DNA of 64,000 nt from Paenibacillus sp. FSL H8-0537 (GCF_038051995.1 NZ_CP150290.1:855501-919500); one strand, 5' to 3'; shown: positions 1-8,215, counted from the first letter of the stretch. Notes: generated from the letters alone by a model not told the origin. Translations and numbers: made by a program.

Positions 1-614
1 GCTTGCAGGGCGCCTACTACATCATTATTCCAAGAGTCGCCTATGTAGATGCAATTCTCCGGCAGCGTTCCTGTCCGCTCATTCACCCGCTTGAAAATTC
101 GCGGGTCGGGCTTGTCCCAGCCGACTTCGCCGGAAATGAACTGACGGTCACGCGGGATCAAATCGTCGATATCCATCGCTTCGATTTTGCGGCGTTGATG
201 GGCGCCAGCTCCGTTGGTAATGAGGCCAACGATATACCCGGCTTTTACAAGCCGCTCAAGCATTGCTTTTGCCCCCGGAAACATCACGATGTCGTATTGG
301 CAGCCAATGTAGGCAGCCTGCATCGCTGCGGCCTGCTCGTCCGTAAGCGCTGCGTCGAACTCGCCTAGCGCCAGCTGGAAGCGGCGCGTCCGCATCAGCT
401 CCGTCGCAGCCCCAGCCTCCAGTGCGCCAGCGCCGCCCATTTGCTCGGATAGCACATCACTGTAGTGCCGCATGCGGCAATAGGCTGCTTCATAAGGGAA
501 GGCTTCACTAAGCTGAAGCACTTCTTGTACTGCTTTCGTAAAAGGAGGCAAATGATCATACAGCGTATCATCCACATCGAAAAAAACACCTTTTTTTAAG
601 CTATTATCCGTCAT
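1..614 (-). CDS. HAD-superfamily hydrolase (3' end beyond window)
   Basis: The start at 614 is an ATG preceded by GGGAGAG; 204 codons are visible and the frame is still open at base 1, so the C-terminus lies outside the window. All four HAD motifs can be read: the nucleophile motif DVDDT near residue 12, a motif II threonine in LITNG, a motif III lysine in WDKPDPRIF, and the acidic motif IV GDSWNND. The protein resembles the YjjG/haloacid-dehalogenase-like branch, soluble cytosolic phosphatases for small phosphorylated metabolites; the substrate cannot be told. It follows the sulfotransferase gene by 43 bases on the same strand. It could remove the phosphate from 3',5'-ADP-type or other by-products, but that is only an inference from position. 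Confidence 0.85.
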   Translation of the reverse strand, partial: MTDNSLKKGVFFDVDDTLYDHLPPFTKAVQEVLQLSEAFPYEAAYCRMRHYSDVLSEQMGGAGALEAGAATELMRTRRFQLALGEFDAALTDEQAAAMQAAYIGCQYDIVMFPGAKAMLERLVKAGYIVGLITNGAGAHQRRKIEAMDIDDLIPRDRQFISGEVGWDKPDPRIFKRVNERTGTLPENCIYIGDSWNNDVVGALQ

Positions 615-657
615 GGCGAGTTCTCTCCCGTTTTCGTCTATTTCATTGTCAGTTCCT

Positions 658-1416
658 CTAATAGTAACCCAATTGGTCTTCGCCCTGCCAGCAGCAATTG
701 CGTTTATACAGGCGGAGCTCCTCCCGAGAAGCATGTGAAAGCGCATAAAGCTTTTTCAGCAGAAGCTGGCGAGCAAAATAGTACAGCTCAACATCACTGG
801 CATTTTTGCTATGGATGATGTCAATGATGTCGCTGGTCAGTTCCGTTTTTGGCGGGCGGCTTTTATTGGCGTTTATTTTCGAATAAACCTTCGGCTCCCA
901 GCCCATTGTTTTCATAAACAAAAATTGCGATTCCGCATACAGCTCCGTAATGCCGGCGAATGAAACATGCTGCTCCAAATTTCTGGTCGCCAAGCTCAAA
1001 TCGGGAGTCGTGCTCCATAGCTCTCCGCTCAGAAACCGGGTTTGCAAATTTACATATTCGGGATCAAAATACGAATTATTCAGAAACTCCTCGAACGTAA
1101 GATAGGGATTGTAGTTATCGAGATAGCTCTTATTTTTGTATTTAAAATAAAAGAAGGAGGCGATCTGGTCCACCGGATCACGCAGCATCGTCACGTATTG
1201 GCAGGGACGGCTAGTGGCTTTGTGAAGTCCAAATGGGAGGTGGCCGCATAGCGCATCGGCCTGTTTGAGGGTTTGCCGCAGCAAGTCGGGTTTATCCGCC
1301 ACCTGAAAATAGTAAACAGCGTTTGGGCAATGCTCGTTAATCGCCTGCGTGAAGGAGGTTCCCCCGGTTTTTGGAATGTGTACATAGAGCAGCAGTGGCT
1401 CCTTGGCTGTTTTCAT
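658..1416 (-). CDS. PAPS-dependent sulfotransferase family protein
   Basis: A 252-residue protein. The N-terminus carries HIPKTGGTSF, the 5'-phosphosulfate-binding loop of the membrane-type/heparan-like sulfotransferase family, followed by a second PAPS-contact stretch with MLRDPVDQIASFF. No signal peptide or membrane helix is evident. The ATG at 1416 is preferred to an upstream in-frame GTG because AAGGTGAGG lies just before it. The family transfers sulfate from PAPS to hydroxyl groups of sugars or other acceptors; the acceptor is unknown. It lies 50 bases downstream of an APS kinase gene that would make its donor, so the two probably form a cotranscribed sulfation module with the HAD gene behind. 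Confidence 0.85.
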   Translation of the reverse strand: MKTAKEPLLLYVHIPKTGGTSFTQAINEHCPNAVYYFQVADKPDLLRQTLKQADALCGHLPFGLHKATSRPCQYVTMLRDPVDQIASFFYFKYKNKSYLDNYNPYLTFEEFLNNSYFDPEYVNLQTRFLSGELWSTTPDLSLATRNLEQHVSFAGITELYAESQFLFMKTMGWEPKVYSKINANKSRPPKTELTSDIIDIIHSKNASDVELYYFARQLLLKKLYALSHASREELRLYKRNCCWQGEDQLGYY

Positions 1417-1466
1417 TATTTTGCACCTCACCTTATTCGTGAAATACTAGCGGATGCCTCCGTCGC

Positions 1467-2069
1467 TTATAAGCAGCCGTTGTCTCTTAAATAATCCAAA
1501 ATGAGGCGGACGGATTCCTTAGGCGTCTGCCTGTCGCTTTCGATGATGATTTCAGGCTGCTCTGGCGCTTCGTAAACGGAGGAAATGCCCGTGAAATCTT
1601 GAATTTTACCGGCGCGGGCTTTTTTGTACAGCCCCTTCGGGTCCCGGCGCTCACATTCGACAAGAGGGCATTTGACATAAATCTCAATAAACTCATCCTC
1701 GGAAAAAAAGGATCTGACCCGCTCGCGATCGGCTCGGTAGGGGGAAATGGCAGCGACCAGCGCGATTAATCCGGCATCGGAGAACAGCCGAGCGGCTTCG
1801 CCAATGCGGCGAATATTTTCACTGCGGTCCTGCTGGCTGAAGCCGAGCCCCTGATTTAGGCCAAGCCGCAGATTGTCCCCATCCAAAACATAGCTGTGCA
1901 TATGGCGCTTAAACAGCTCATGCTCCATTTCGTAAGCCAACGTCGATTTGCCGGAGCCTGACAAGCCGGTAAACCATAGCACGCAGCTTTTATGCCCATT
2001 CAGCTGATGCCGCACGTCCTTGCTTACTTTGGGAGAATGCCGCACATTAGGGGGCGTTTCATGTTTCAT
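1467..2069 (-). CDS. cysC: Adenylyl-sulfate (APS) kinase
   Basis: A 200-residue protein, the usual CysC length. It phosphorylates APS at the 3' position to give PAPS. The P-loop GLSGSGKST lies near residues 35-43. The DGDNLR motif contacts APS and the C-terminal part has the conserved FTGISSVYEAP segment. No ATP sulfurylase gene is adjacent, so APS must come from elsewhere in the genome. The gene is first of an apparent cysC-sulfotransferase-HAD transcription unit. The ribosome site is weak (GGAAG about 15 bases upstream). Pairing with a sulfotransferase suggests PAPS is made here for product sulfation rather than only for cysteine synthesis; that is inference from neighbourhood. Confidence 0.93.
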   Translation of the reverse strand: MKHETPPNVRHSPKVSKDVRHQLNGHKSCVLWFTGLSGSGKSTLAYEMEHELFKRHMHSYVLDGDNLRLGLNQGLGFSQQDRSENIRRIGEAARLFSDAGLIALVAAISPYRADRERVRSFFSEDEFIEIYVKCPLVECERRDPKGLYKKARAGKIQDFTGISSVYEAPEQPEIIIESDRQTPKESVRLILDYLRDNGCL

Positions 2070-2153
2070 ATATCCACTTCGCTTCCGGAGGGCGCTACGG
2101 TCCTTTTTATACTAAATTATGTTTCGCTGCGACAATCGTTCGTACAATAACAC

Positions 2154-2185
2154 AAAATCAGGCACAGTGGCCTGTGCCTGATTTT
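2154..2185 (-). terminator. Rho-independent terminator of the SDR gene
   Basis: A perfect 14-bp inverted repeat (arm AAAATCAGGCACAG) around a TGGC loop, ending in a T run on the minus strand. It lies 88 bases after the SDR stop and upstream of cysC, so it separates the two transcription units. Confidence 0.8.
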
Positions 2186-2273
2186 ATGGGGACGGAACAG
2201 CCCCTCTTTGCCCCGTTTTGCTGCCAGAGTCGTTGATGCGGGCTTCACGTCCTACTCGTGTAAACGAATAGAG

Positions 2274-3008
2274 CTAGCGCAGCAAATAGCCGCCGTCGGG
2301 ATGCAGCGTCGTGCCTGTCGTGTAGCTGTTTGTCATTAAATAGACAACTGAATGCGCGGCTTCTGCCGCTTCTCCAACCCGTCCCAGCACATTCATATTC
2401 GTGTAGGCCTCATAAGAGGCATCGCGGGTTGCTTGCTCGGCGCCCTCCCAATTGAATGCCGTATAAATCGTGCCCGGCGAGATGACATTAGCTCTGATCT
2501 TCTTAGGAGCAAGCTCGACAGCGAGCGCTTTGCCCAAGCTTTCAATCGCGCCATTGCAGGCGGCATAGGATGCTCCATCCGCAAGCGGCCGCTGGCTGAA
2601 TGCGCCGGACATAAGCACGACGGAGCCGGCTGGCTGAAGATAAGGGAGTGCGTATTTCACCGCATAATATTGCGGCCAGAACTTCGCCTTGAAGCAGCTT
2701 TCCGCTGTCGCTTCATCCGAAGTGATTGGCCCCCGCACATAAGAGGCTCCCGGGGTGAACAAGTGGTCGAAGCTGCCGATTTGCTTGAAAAATCGTTCCA
2801 GCTGGCCGTTGTCGCGATTATCCAGCGCATACGTCTCAACCTTGTCAGAGCTGAGCAGCTGCCGGGCGGCTGTCAGCTTCTCCTCGGAGCGGCCGGCAAT
2901 GACGACGGCTGCTCCTTGTTCAAGTGCCTGCCGAGCTGTCGCCAGTCCAATTCCCGAGCTGCCGCCAATAATGACGACGCGTTGATTGTTTAAAGTTAGA
3001 GCGGTCAT
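2274..3008 (-). CDS. SDR-family oxidoreductase with Asn at the catalytic Lys position
   Basis: A 244-residue classical-size short-chain dehydrogenase. The cofactor loop GGSSGIG is at residues 15-21 and the catalytic Ser134 and Tyr148 are present. The Lys of the YxxxK motif is replaced by Asn152 (YAACN), a variant seen in some SDR subgroups. The C-terminal SPGT and HPDGG motifs are normal. Substrate is unknown. The start is an ATG at 3008 behind AGGAGG. The gene diverges from an HxlR regulator across 200 bases containing repeated GTAC sites, so it is probably that regulator's target. Confidence 0.88.
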   Translation of the reverse strand: MTALTLNNQRVVIIGGSSGIGLATARQALEQGAAVVIAGRSEEKLTAARQLLSSDKVETYALDNRDNGQLERFFKQIGSFDHLFTPGASYVRGPITSDEATAESCFKAKFWPQYYAVKYALPYLQPAGSVVLMSGAFSQRPLADGASYAACNGAIESLGKALAVELAPKKIRANVISPGTIYTAFNWEGAEQATRDASYEAYTNMNVLGRVGEAAEAAHSVVYLMTNSYTTGTTLHPDGGYLLR

Positions 3009-3082
3009 AGGTAAACCTCCTGATTGTATCGATGGGCGATTATTGCCATTACAGTTATTATTGGAGAGAAGATAACCGCTGC

Positions 3083-3126
3083 CAAGTACGCAGTTTTTTC
3101 GTACATAGTCCGAAATTTCGTACCAT
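3083..3126. promoter_or_regulatory. Candidate HxlR operator with three GTAC half-sites
   Basis: GTAC occurs at 3086-3089, 3101-3104 and 3120-3123, the last two inside TTCGTAC-like repeats. The array lies between the divergent SDR and HxlR genes. HxlR-family regulators bind dyads between such divergent genes; the assignment to this regulator is inference. Confidence 0.4.
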
Positions 3127-3208
3127 CAGCAAGCGCGCGGAGGCTAGGCGGCGGGCGTGCAGAATAGGCATTTAGCTGGTATGATGATAGAGAGGGGAGT
3201 AGACTGGG

Positions 3209-3643
3209 ATGAATTTACAAGAGCCGAGATTGGCAGGGGTTATTGCAACGCTGGAAGTAATCGGAGGCAAATGGAAGCCGCTCATCCTGTTTATTTTACT
3301 CGTAGAAGGTACGAAACGGTTTGGCGAGCTGCGGCGGTTGATACCCGATGTATCGCAAGGAACACTTGCAAAGCAGCTTCGTGAGCTGGAGGAAGACGGG
3401 CTTGTGCAGCGTGATATATTTCAGGAGATCCCGCCCCGTGTAGAGTACAGTCTGACCGACCATGGGCTTAGCGTGTCGGCAGTGCTGGACAGCATGTGCG
3501 GCTGGGGCAGGAAGCATGCCCGGTTTGTGAAAGAGCTGGAAACCAATAAGGCCACGAATTCCCTCCCACCAAAGGCATCAGCCGAGGTGAACGGGAAGAC
3601 GGACCGGACGTATGGGGGGATGAGTTCAAATGCAATTTCGTAA
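3209..3643 (+). CDS. HxlR-family winged-helix transcriptional regulator
   Basis: A 144-residue protein. The [12 protein letters not shown] opening, [20 protein letters not shown] recognition helix and DGLVQR wing are diagnostic for HxlR/YodB-type regulators, which commonly respond to electrophiles or redox stress. It has only one Cys after the DNA-binding domain (in the DSMCGW helix), so a one-cysteine thiol switch is possible but unproven. A C-terminal tail of about 35 residues is longer than usual and low in conservation features. The ATG at 3209 follows GAGGGGAG. The last 14 bases overlap the start of the aldo/keto reductase gene, indicating translational coupling. Confidence 0.9.
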   Translation: MNLQEPRLAGVIATLEVIGGKWKPLILFILLVEGTKRFGELRRLIPDVSQGTLAKQLRELEEDGLVQRDIFQEIPPRVEYSLTDHGLSVSAVLDSMCGWGRKHARFVKELETNKATNSLPPKASAEVNGKTDRTYGGMSSNAIS

Positions 3644-4568
3644 TTTAGGAAGAAGCGGTTTGAAGGTCAGCGAGATCAGTCTGGGAAGCTGGTTGACATA
3701 CGGGGGCTACGTGGAGCGCGACAACGCCGTCAAGGCGATTGAGACCGCCTATGGCTTAGGCATTAATTTTTTTGATACCGCCAATGTGTATGAACGGGGC
3801 GAGGCTGAGAAGGTGATGGGCGAAACGCTGCGTGCGTATCCTCGCGAATCGTACGTGCTTGCAACGAAAGTGTTTGGCAAAATGGGCGATGGCCCGAATG
3901 ACCAAGGGCTGTCCCGCAAGCATATTACGGAGCAGTGCCATGCCAGCCTGAAGCGTCTGGGCGCCGACTATATTGATCTTTATTACTGCCACCGTCATGA
4001 TCCAAATACGCCGATGGAGGAGACGCTGCGTGCACTGGACGATCTGGTTCGCCAGGGGAAAGTGCTGTACGTCGGCATCAGCGAATGGACAGCGGCACAG
4101 ATGGCGGAGGCGCATGCGATTGCCGATCGATATTTGCTGGACCGCATCATAGCGAATCAGCCGATCTATAATATGTTCAACCGTTACATTGAGAAGGAAG
4201 TCATTCCTTTCGGGGAACGTGGCGGCATTGGACAAGTGGTGTTCTCGCCGCTGGCGCAAGGCTTACTGACGGGCAAATACAGCTCGGCAAGTGAGCTGCC
4301 GGCGGACAGCCGGGCAGCCAAGCTTGAAAACATGCGCAAAAATGTGACCGACGAGAAAATCGCCAAGGTGCAGCAGCTGGGCAAAATTGCTGCCGAGCTG
4401 GAGCTGACGGTTGGACAGCTGGCGCTGGCCTGGATTTTGCGCCAGCCGAATGTGTCCAGTGCGCTTGTAGGCGCCAGCCGCCCGGCACAGGTCGAAGAGA
4501 ATGCCAAAGCAGCAGGCGTAGAGCTTAGCGCTGACGTTTTGGAGCGAATCGAGGAAATATTGGCTTAA
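3630..4568 (+). CDS. Aldo/keto reductase (Kv-beta/YghZ-like)
   Basis: A 312-residue TIM-barrel NADPH-dependent reductase. The catalytic tetrad is visible: Asp in NFFDTANVY, Tyr in the same motif, Lys in LATKVFG, and His in YYCHRHDP. The C-terminal phosphate-binding stretch [19 protein letters not shown] is typical of the AKR branch that includes the Kv channel beta subunit and YghZ. These enzymes reduce reactive aldehydes or ketones. The start overlaps the HxlR gene by 14 bases, with GGGGGGATG upstream, so it is cotranscribed with and probably controlled by that regulator. A terminator follows directly. Confidence 0.92.
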   Translation: MQFRNLGRSGLKVSEISLGSWLTYGGYVERDNAVKAIETAYGLGINFFDTANVYERGEAEKVMGETLRAYPRESYVLATKVFGKMGDGPNDQGLSRKHITEQCHASLKRLGADYIDLYYCHRHDPNTPMEETLRALDDLVRQGKVLYVGISEWTAAQMAEAHAIADRYLLDRIIANQPIYNMFNRYIEKEVIPFGERGGIGQVVFSPLAQGLLTGKYSSASELPADSRAAKLENMRKNVTDEKIAKVQQLGKIAAELELTVGQLALAWILRQPNVSSALVGASRPAQVEENAKAAGVELSADVLERIEEILA

Positions 4569-4602
4569 TAGATAATCGGAATATGTGAGTGAAAATAGAG
4601 AA

Positions 4603-4636
4603 GGCCGCTTGGGGTTTATTCCTCAAGCGGCTTTTT
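4603..4636 (+). terminator. Terminator after the aldo/keto reductase
   Basis: GCCGCTTGGGG pairs with CCTCAAGCGGC around a short loop and is followed by TTTTT. It may also serve the convergent membrane-protein gene. Confidence 0.85.
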
Positions 4637-4649
4637 GAGTAGACAGAAT

Positions 4650-4994
4650 TCATTTTTTTTGAAATAACGCTATTAAAGGAAATGAAAGAATGACGCCAAT
4701 AATAATGAAATATAAAGCAAGATCAGCGCTTAGATATTTGAACTGTACCAAAAATAGCATAATGGCTATATAACCTAAGCTAAACAAATAAGAATAGTGG
4801 CCTGTTTTCTTGAATAATAAAGAACGGGCTTCCACCGAACTAGCATTCATCTTCACCCCAAAGTGCAGGATGAAATCGGATATTATGCCTACGATAATAA
4901 GCGCTCCGAGGAAGATGAAATCATTACTTATTAGAAATATAGCTAATACCAAGCTTGAAAGTTCACCAACAATACGAAATGAAGGATTGTTCAT
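4650..4994 (-). CDS. Small four-helix membrane protein of unknown function
   Basis: A 114-residue hydrophobic protein with about four predicted transmembrane segments (roughly residues 8-24, 27-46, 66-86 and 90-110) and a short basic KK end. I do not recognise a family. The ATG at 4994 is preceded by a good GGAAAGAGG, and base composition is more AT-rich than the neighbours. It is monocistronic and convergent to the aldo/keto reductase. A role in the membrane is all that can be said. Confidence 0.6.
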   Translation of the reverse strand: MNNPSFRIVGELSSLVLAIFLISNDFIFLGALIIVGIISDFILHFGVKMNASSVEARSLLFKKTGHYSYLFSLGYIAIMLFLVQFKYLSADLALYFIIIGVILSFPLIALFQKK

Positions 4995-5096
4995 ATATGC
5001 CTCTTTCCAGACTTACACCATCTATACTATTGTACATTAGATTATTAATATTGTGGATCCAAACTTGAAAAAATCAACATTGTGAGGACTCACGTT

Positions 5097-5262
5097 CCGC
5101 TATTCTAGCTTTTGCTCCGATTTTAGGCTGTAAGCGGACAGGAAAGCCGCTATTACCTGCATCATCCCGTCAAAATGGCAATGGGCAGTACATTAGCGTC
5201 TCCTGTGTCCGCAGCCTGTGCCACACCCGTTATTCTATTGAAATAGCGGCCCCTGTGTCCGC
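5097..5262. repeat. Cluster of short interspersed repeats (AATAGCGGC...CTGTGTCCGC)
   Basis: Copies are at 5242-5262 (plus; AATAGCGGCCCCTGTGTCCG then C), 5193-5212 (plus, diverged, TAGCGTCTCCTGTGTCCGC) and 5134-5154 (inverted, GCGGACAGGAAAGCCGCTAT then T). A further CCGCTATT half-copy is at 5097-5104. Mixed orientation in one intergenic region suggests a dispersed intergenic repeat of the host rather than a regulatory array. Confidence 0.6.
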
Positions 5263-5295
5263 CAAGACTAGCTATATAGACAGCCTCTTATTAGA

Positions 5296-5325
5296 TTTGT
5301 CTAAAGGATTGTTCTATTTTGTCCA
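5296..5325 (+). promoter_or_regulatory. Candidate AraC-type direct-repeat operator
   Basis: TTTGTCTA (5296-5303) and TTTGTCCA (5318-5325) are 22 bases apart, two helical turns. They end one base before the expected -35 position of a promoter whose -10 is TACAAT (5350-5355) and whose -35 is poor. This is the usual arrangement for an AraC activator; the Btr-like regulator at 6488 is the obvious candidate. Confidence 0.5.
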
Positions 5326-5366
5326 TTGCTCTTTGCCGGAAAGGAAGGCTACAATAAAGAGTGTAG

Positions 5367-5381
5367 TGAGAATGAATATCA
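5367..5381 (+). promoter_or_regulatory. Fur-box-like site before the reductase gene
   Basis: TGAGAATGAATATCA matches the 7-1-7 Fur consensus TGATAAT-N-ATTATCA at 12 of 14 positions. It lies just downstream of the -10 box, where repressor binding would block transcription under iron-replete conditions. Confidence 0.6.
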
Positions 5382-5406
5382 AATTCAAGGTTTGGGAGGG
5401 ACAATA

Positions 5407-6450
5407 GTGTCAGAACAGCTGGAATTATACGATGTAACGATTATTGGCGGCGGTCCTGCCGGACTATATGCTGCTTTCTATAGCGGGATGAGGGACATGA
5501 AGACGAAGGTGATTGATGCTCAGGAAGAGCTGGGCGGACGGATGCTCATTTACCCGGAAAAAATGATTTGGGACGTAGGTGGAGTCACCCCTATTTTATG
5601 CGAGAAGCTCATTGGACAGCTCAAGCAGCAGTCGCAAACCTTTGACCCGACCATTGAGCTTGGGCAGCAAATTCGTAATTTGACGAGGCTTCAGGATGGG
5701 ACGTATATGCTTGAAGCATCCACGGGGGAGAAGCATTGGACGCGTACCGTTATTTTGGCGATTGGCCGGGGCATCTTGAAGATGGCAAAGCTGGAGCTGG
5801 AGGGCGCCGAGCGCTACGAAGTATCCAATTTGCATTATACGGTGCAGGAGCTGGAGCCTTTCAGAGGCAAGCGGGTGCTCATTTCCGGCGGCGGCAACTC
5901 GGCTGTCGATTGGGCGAATGAGCTGGAGCCGATTGCGGCACAGGTGACGGTCATTCATCGCCGGGAGTATTTTGGCGGCCATGAGAAAAATGTCATCAAG
6001 ATGAAAACCTCCTCCTGCGATGTCCGCACGCCATGGGAGGTCACGCAGCTGTACAGCGGCGATGGATCTACGATCAGCAAGGTAACGGTGAGACATTTGG
6101 AGTCGGAGGAAACAGAGCAGCTGGAGGTGGATGCGGTCATCGTCAACCACGGGCTGAAGTCCGATTTCAGCGGCATTAGAGACTGGGGCATTGGCATGGA
6201 TGAGTGGTGCGTATATGTCACTCCGAAGCTGGAGACAGATTTGCCAGGCATCTTCGCCGCAGGAGACTTTGCTTCTTATGACAGCAAGCTGAATCTAATC
6301 GCTGGAGCGTTCACCGATGCCGCGCTAGCGGTCAACAGTGCGAAGCTTTTCATAGACCCGAAGGCGGATGGGGTAGCTTACGTATCCTCGCATAATTCCC
6401 GCTTTAAGGAGAAAAATCTAGCCCTCGGCGTTAAAGAAGAAGATGCTTAA
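5407..6450 (+). CDS. TrxR-like ferredoxin-NADP+ reductase / siderophore reductase
   Basis: A 347-residue flavoprotein. The FAD-binding GGGPAG lies at residues 14-19, the NADPH-binding [11 protein letters not shown] in the middle, and the second FAD motif GIFAAGDFA near the C-terminus. The CxxC pair of thioredoxin reductase is absent, which places it with type-2 ferredoxin/flavodoxin-NADP+ reductases (YumC) and with the related IruO-type siderophore reductases. The GTG at 5407 is chosen because TTGGGAGGG precedes it and the longer frame has no ribosome site or homology. The Fur-box and its position before an AraC-siderophore-sensor and a siderophore-binding lipoprotein suggest it releases iron from an imported ferric siderophore; a housekeeping ferredoxin reductase role is the alternative. 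Confidence 0.88.
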   Translation: MSEQLELYDVTIIGGGPAGLYAAFYSGMRDMKTKVIDAQEELGGRMLIYPEKMIWDVGGVTPILCEKLIGQLKQQSQTFDPTIELGQQIRNLTRLQDGTYMLEASTGEKHWTRTVILAIGRGILKMAKLELEGAERYEVSNLHYTVQELEPFRGKRVLISGGGNSAVDWANELEPIAAQVTVIHRREYFGGHEKNVIKMKTSSCDVRTPWEVTQLYSGDGSTISKVTVRHLESEETEQLEVDAVIVNHGLKSDFSGIRDWGIGMDEWCVYVTPKLETDLPGIFAAGDFASYDSKLNLIAGAFTDAALAVNSAKLFIDPKADGVAYVSSHNSRFKEKNLALGVKEEDA

Positions 6451-6487
6451 TGAAGGAAAGAAGATTAGCTTAGATAGGATGTGAAAA

Positions 6488-8161
6488 ATGATGCTGCGCT
6501 CTTCGGCAAATGCTGGCCGGCCTCAAGTCCAGCATAGCTTCTATATGCCTGTGCGGCTGCAGGAGCTTCAACAGGTCCTGGAAGAAAAACATCAGGAAGC
6601 AGCTGCTCCTCTATACCAGATCCTCATTGTGTGGGGCGGAGAGGGCGCACTTTATATTCATAACTATTATCATGAACTGTCCCGGGGTAGCGTGTGGCTC
6701 AGCGGCCCTTCGCTGCCTAAGCTTCAAATAGAGCAGCGTTCGGAATTGCGAGGCATTTTGCTGGAGTACAGCTGTATTCCAACTGCTGGCGAAGCAGGAG
6801 CCGGGCTTGAGCATTCGGCTCCGCTGCAGCACTGCCCGGCTGTCATCCTTCGGCTTGCCAGCGAACTGGCGAATGTGTGGAATCAGCGTGATCCCCATTC
6901 GCCTTTTCGCGTTCAACAGCTGTTTACCGAGCTGCTTGCTGAGCTGCATAAGGAGCTTGCAAGCCGGCAAAAGCCTGCCAGCTCATGGCTGGAGCAAGCA
7001 GAGGCTTATGTCGAGCAGCATTATAGCGAGGATATAACAAGGGATCAGATGGCGAGCCGCGCCGGGGTCAGCCCAGAGCATTTTTCACGAATGTTCCGCA
7101 AGCATACGGGCAGGACATTCAATGCCCATTTGACACTGCTTCGTATACGGAGTGCGCAGCAGCGTTTGCTGGAGGGAACAGCGTCTGATCTTGGCACGCT
7201 GGCGCAGGAGGTTGGCTACAAGGAGGGCATCTATCTCAGCCGCAAGTTTAAGGAAGGCATCGGCTTGTCTCCGACCGCTTATTTGCGCAAGCCCAAACGG
7301 CTCGTTTCGCTGAATTTGAACCATACCGCCAGCCTAATGGCACTCGGCATTATTCCGGAGCTCGGCGTATATACGTCATGGCTGGAAGGGATGCGGGGAG
7401 GCTTGCAGCCGGGGTTGCGCCAGAGTCAGAGCGGAAGCCGAAGCGGGAACGGAAACGGAAACGGAAACGGGAGCTTTAACCCCTACGGGCATACGCCGCT
7501 GACGTTTTACGAGGCAATTGCGGCAGCTAAGCCGGATGTCATTATCAACTACAGCGGTGCAGAGGAGAATAGGCGTTTGCTGCCGCTTGCTCCAGTTATT
7601 GAGCTGTCCATTCGGACGATGAACTGGCGAGAGCAATTTTTGCTGATTGCTGGCATCGTAGATCGCAGGCTGCAGGCGGAGGAATGGCTGCTGCAATACG
7701 ATGAGCGAATCTATGCCATTAACCGCCAGCTCGATCGGGAGCTGGGCAGTCGGGGGACGGCAATTGTCTGGGAAATCGGCCACAATACCGCTTATTGCTT
7801 CAGCAGCAGCTTTGGAAGAGGCTGTCAGATTCTTTACGATGATATGGGCTTTCGCCCTCCAGCACCGCTGGTGGAACAAAATATTACCGCCAAAGGCTTC
7901 ATCGAAACCGGCATCGAGATGCTGGCCGCCTATCCGGCAGATCATATTTTTATAACAGGTCTGCCAACTTATGCTGATGACAAGAAGCGGGTACAGCGTT
8001 TGTTTCAATCCGCAAGCTGGAGGAAGCTGGACGCTGTGCGCGAGAATCGCGTGCATATCTTGAAGGAGTCGGAGCTGTTCTACGGGTATGACCCTTTGTC
8101 CTCGCAGGCACAGCTTGGGGAGCTGGCCAGCGTACTGGCGCCGCATCATAAATTTGCATAG
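6488..8161 (+). CDS. AraC-family regulator fused to a siderophore-binding (TroA/FeuA-like) domain
   Basis: A 557-residue protein with the architecture of Bacillus Btr. The N-terminal about 160 residues form a degenerate cupin-like region. Residues 167-268 hold two helix-turn-helix motifs (RDQMASRAGVSPEHFSRMF and LGTLAQEVGYKEGIYLSRKF). The rest is a periplasmic-binding-protein fold lacking a signal peptide, so it senses ligand in the cytosol. In Btr the ligand is the ferric siderophore and binding activates uptake genes. A linker of Gly-Asn repeats near residue 325 is encoded by tandem GGAAAC units. It is 37 bases downstream of the reductase and upstream of the lipoprotein gene, so it probably activates both. 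Confidence 0.92.
   Translation: MMLRSSANAGRPQVQHSFYMPVRLQELQQVLEEKHQEAAAPLYQILIVWGGEGALYIHNYYHELSRGSVWLSGPSLPKLQIEQRSELRGILLEYSCIPTAGEAGAGLEHSAPLQHCPAVILRLASELANVWNQRDPHSPFRVQQLFTELLAELHKELASRQKPASSWLEQAEAYVEQHYSEDITRDQMASRAGVSPEHFSRMFRKHTGRTFNAHLTLLRIRSAQQRLLEGTASDLGTLAQEVGYKEGIYLSRKFKEGIGLSPTAYLRKPKRLVSLNLNHTASLMALGIIPELGVYTSWLEGMRGGLQPGLRQSQSGSRSGNGNGNGNGSFNPYGHTPLTFYEAIAAAKPDVIINYSGAEENRRLLPLAPVIELSIRTMNWREQFLLIAGIVDRRLQAEEWLLQYDERIYAINRQLDRELGSRGTAIVWEIGHNTAYCFSSSFGRGCQILYDDMGFRPPAPLVEQNITAKGFIETGIEMLAAYPADHIFITGLPTYADDKKRVQRLFQSASWRKLDAVRENRVHILKESELFYGYDPLSSQAQLGELASVLAPHHKFA
7445..7474 (+). repeat. Hexanucleotide GGAAAC tandem repeat inside the Btr-like gene
   Basis: Five in-frame units (GGGAAC, GGAAAC three times, GGGAGC) encode a Gly-Asn linker within the sensor domain. 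Unit gain or loss would keep frame and change only linker length. Confidence 0.8.
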
Positions 8162-8196
8162 TGCCAGATCATTTTAAGGCATAGTCATTTGTTCGC

Positions 8197-8214
8197 TTAC
8201 ACGTTAAAGTGTAA
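8197..8214. promoter_or_regulatory. Inverted repeat upstream of the lipoprotein gene
   Basis: TTACAC (8197-8202) and GTGTAA (8209-8214) flank a 6-base centre, immediately upstream of the Fur-box-like site. Function unknown; it may be part of the promoter or an operator. Confidence 0.35.
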
Positions 8215-8215
8215 A

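Larger units (their letters stand above)
4995..5406. other. 412-base non-coding stretch holding dispersed repeats and the reductase promoter
   Basis: No gene is seen. The left two-thirds (5097-5262) contains several copies of a short repeat with AATAGCGGC and CTGTGTCCGC halves. The right part holds a direct-repeat operator (5296-5325), a -10 box (TACAAT, 5350-5355) and a Fur-box-like site (5367-5381) ahead of the reductase gene. Confidence 0.7.

Noticed and set aside
395..589. A 64-codon minus-strand frame near the left edge
   Set aside because: It lies inside the HAD hydrolase gene in another frame; only the HAD frame shows family motifs and a ribosome site.
2352..2993. A 213-codon plus-strand frame opposite the SDR gene
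   Set aside because: It is antisense to a gene with clear SDR motifs and has no recognisable domain or ribosome site.
5326..5406. Longer N-terminus for the TrxR-like reductase
   Set aside because: It would overlap the -10 and Fur-box, has no ribosome site, and family similarity begins after GTG 5407.
7376..8149. A 257-codon minus-strand frame opposite the Btr-like gene
   Set aside because: Its composition is that of a shadow of the siderophore-binding domain; no motif or ribosome site.
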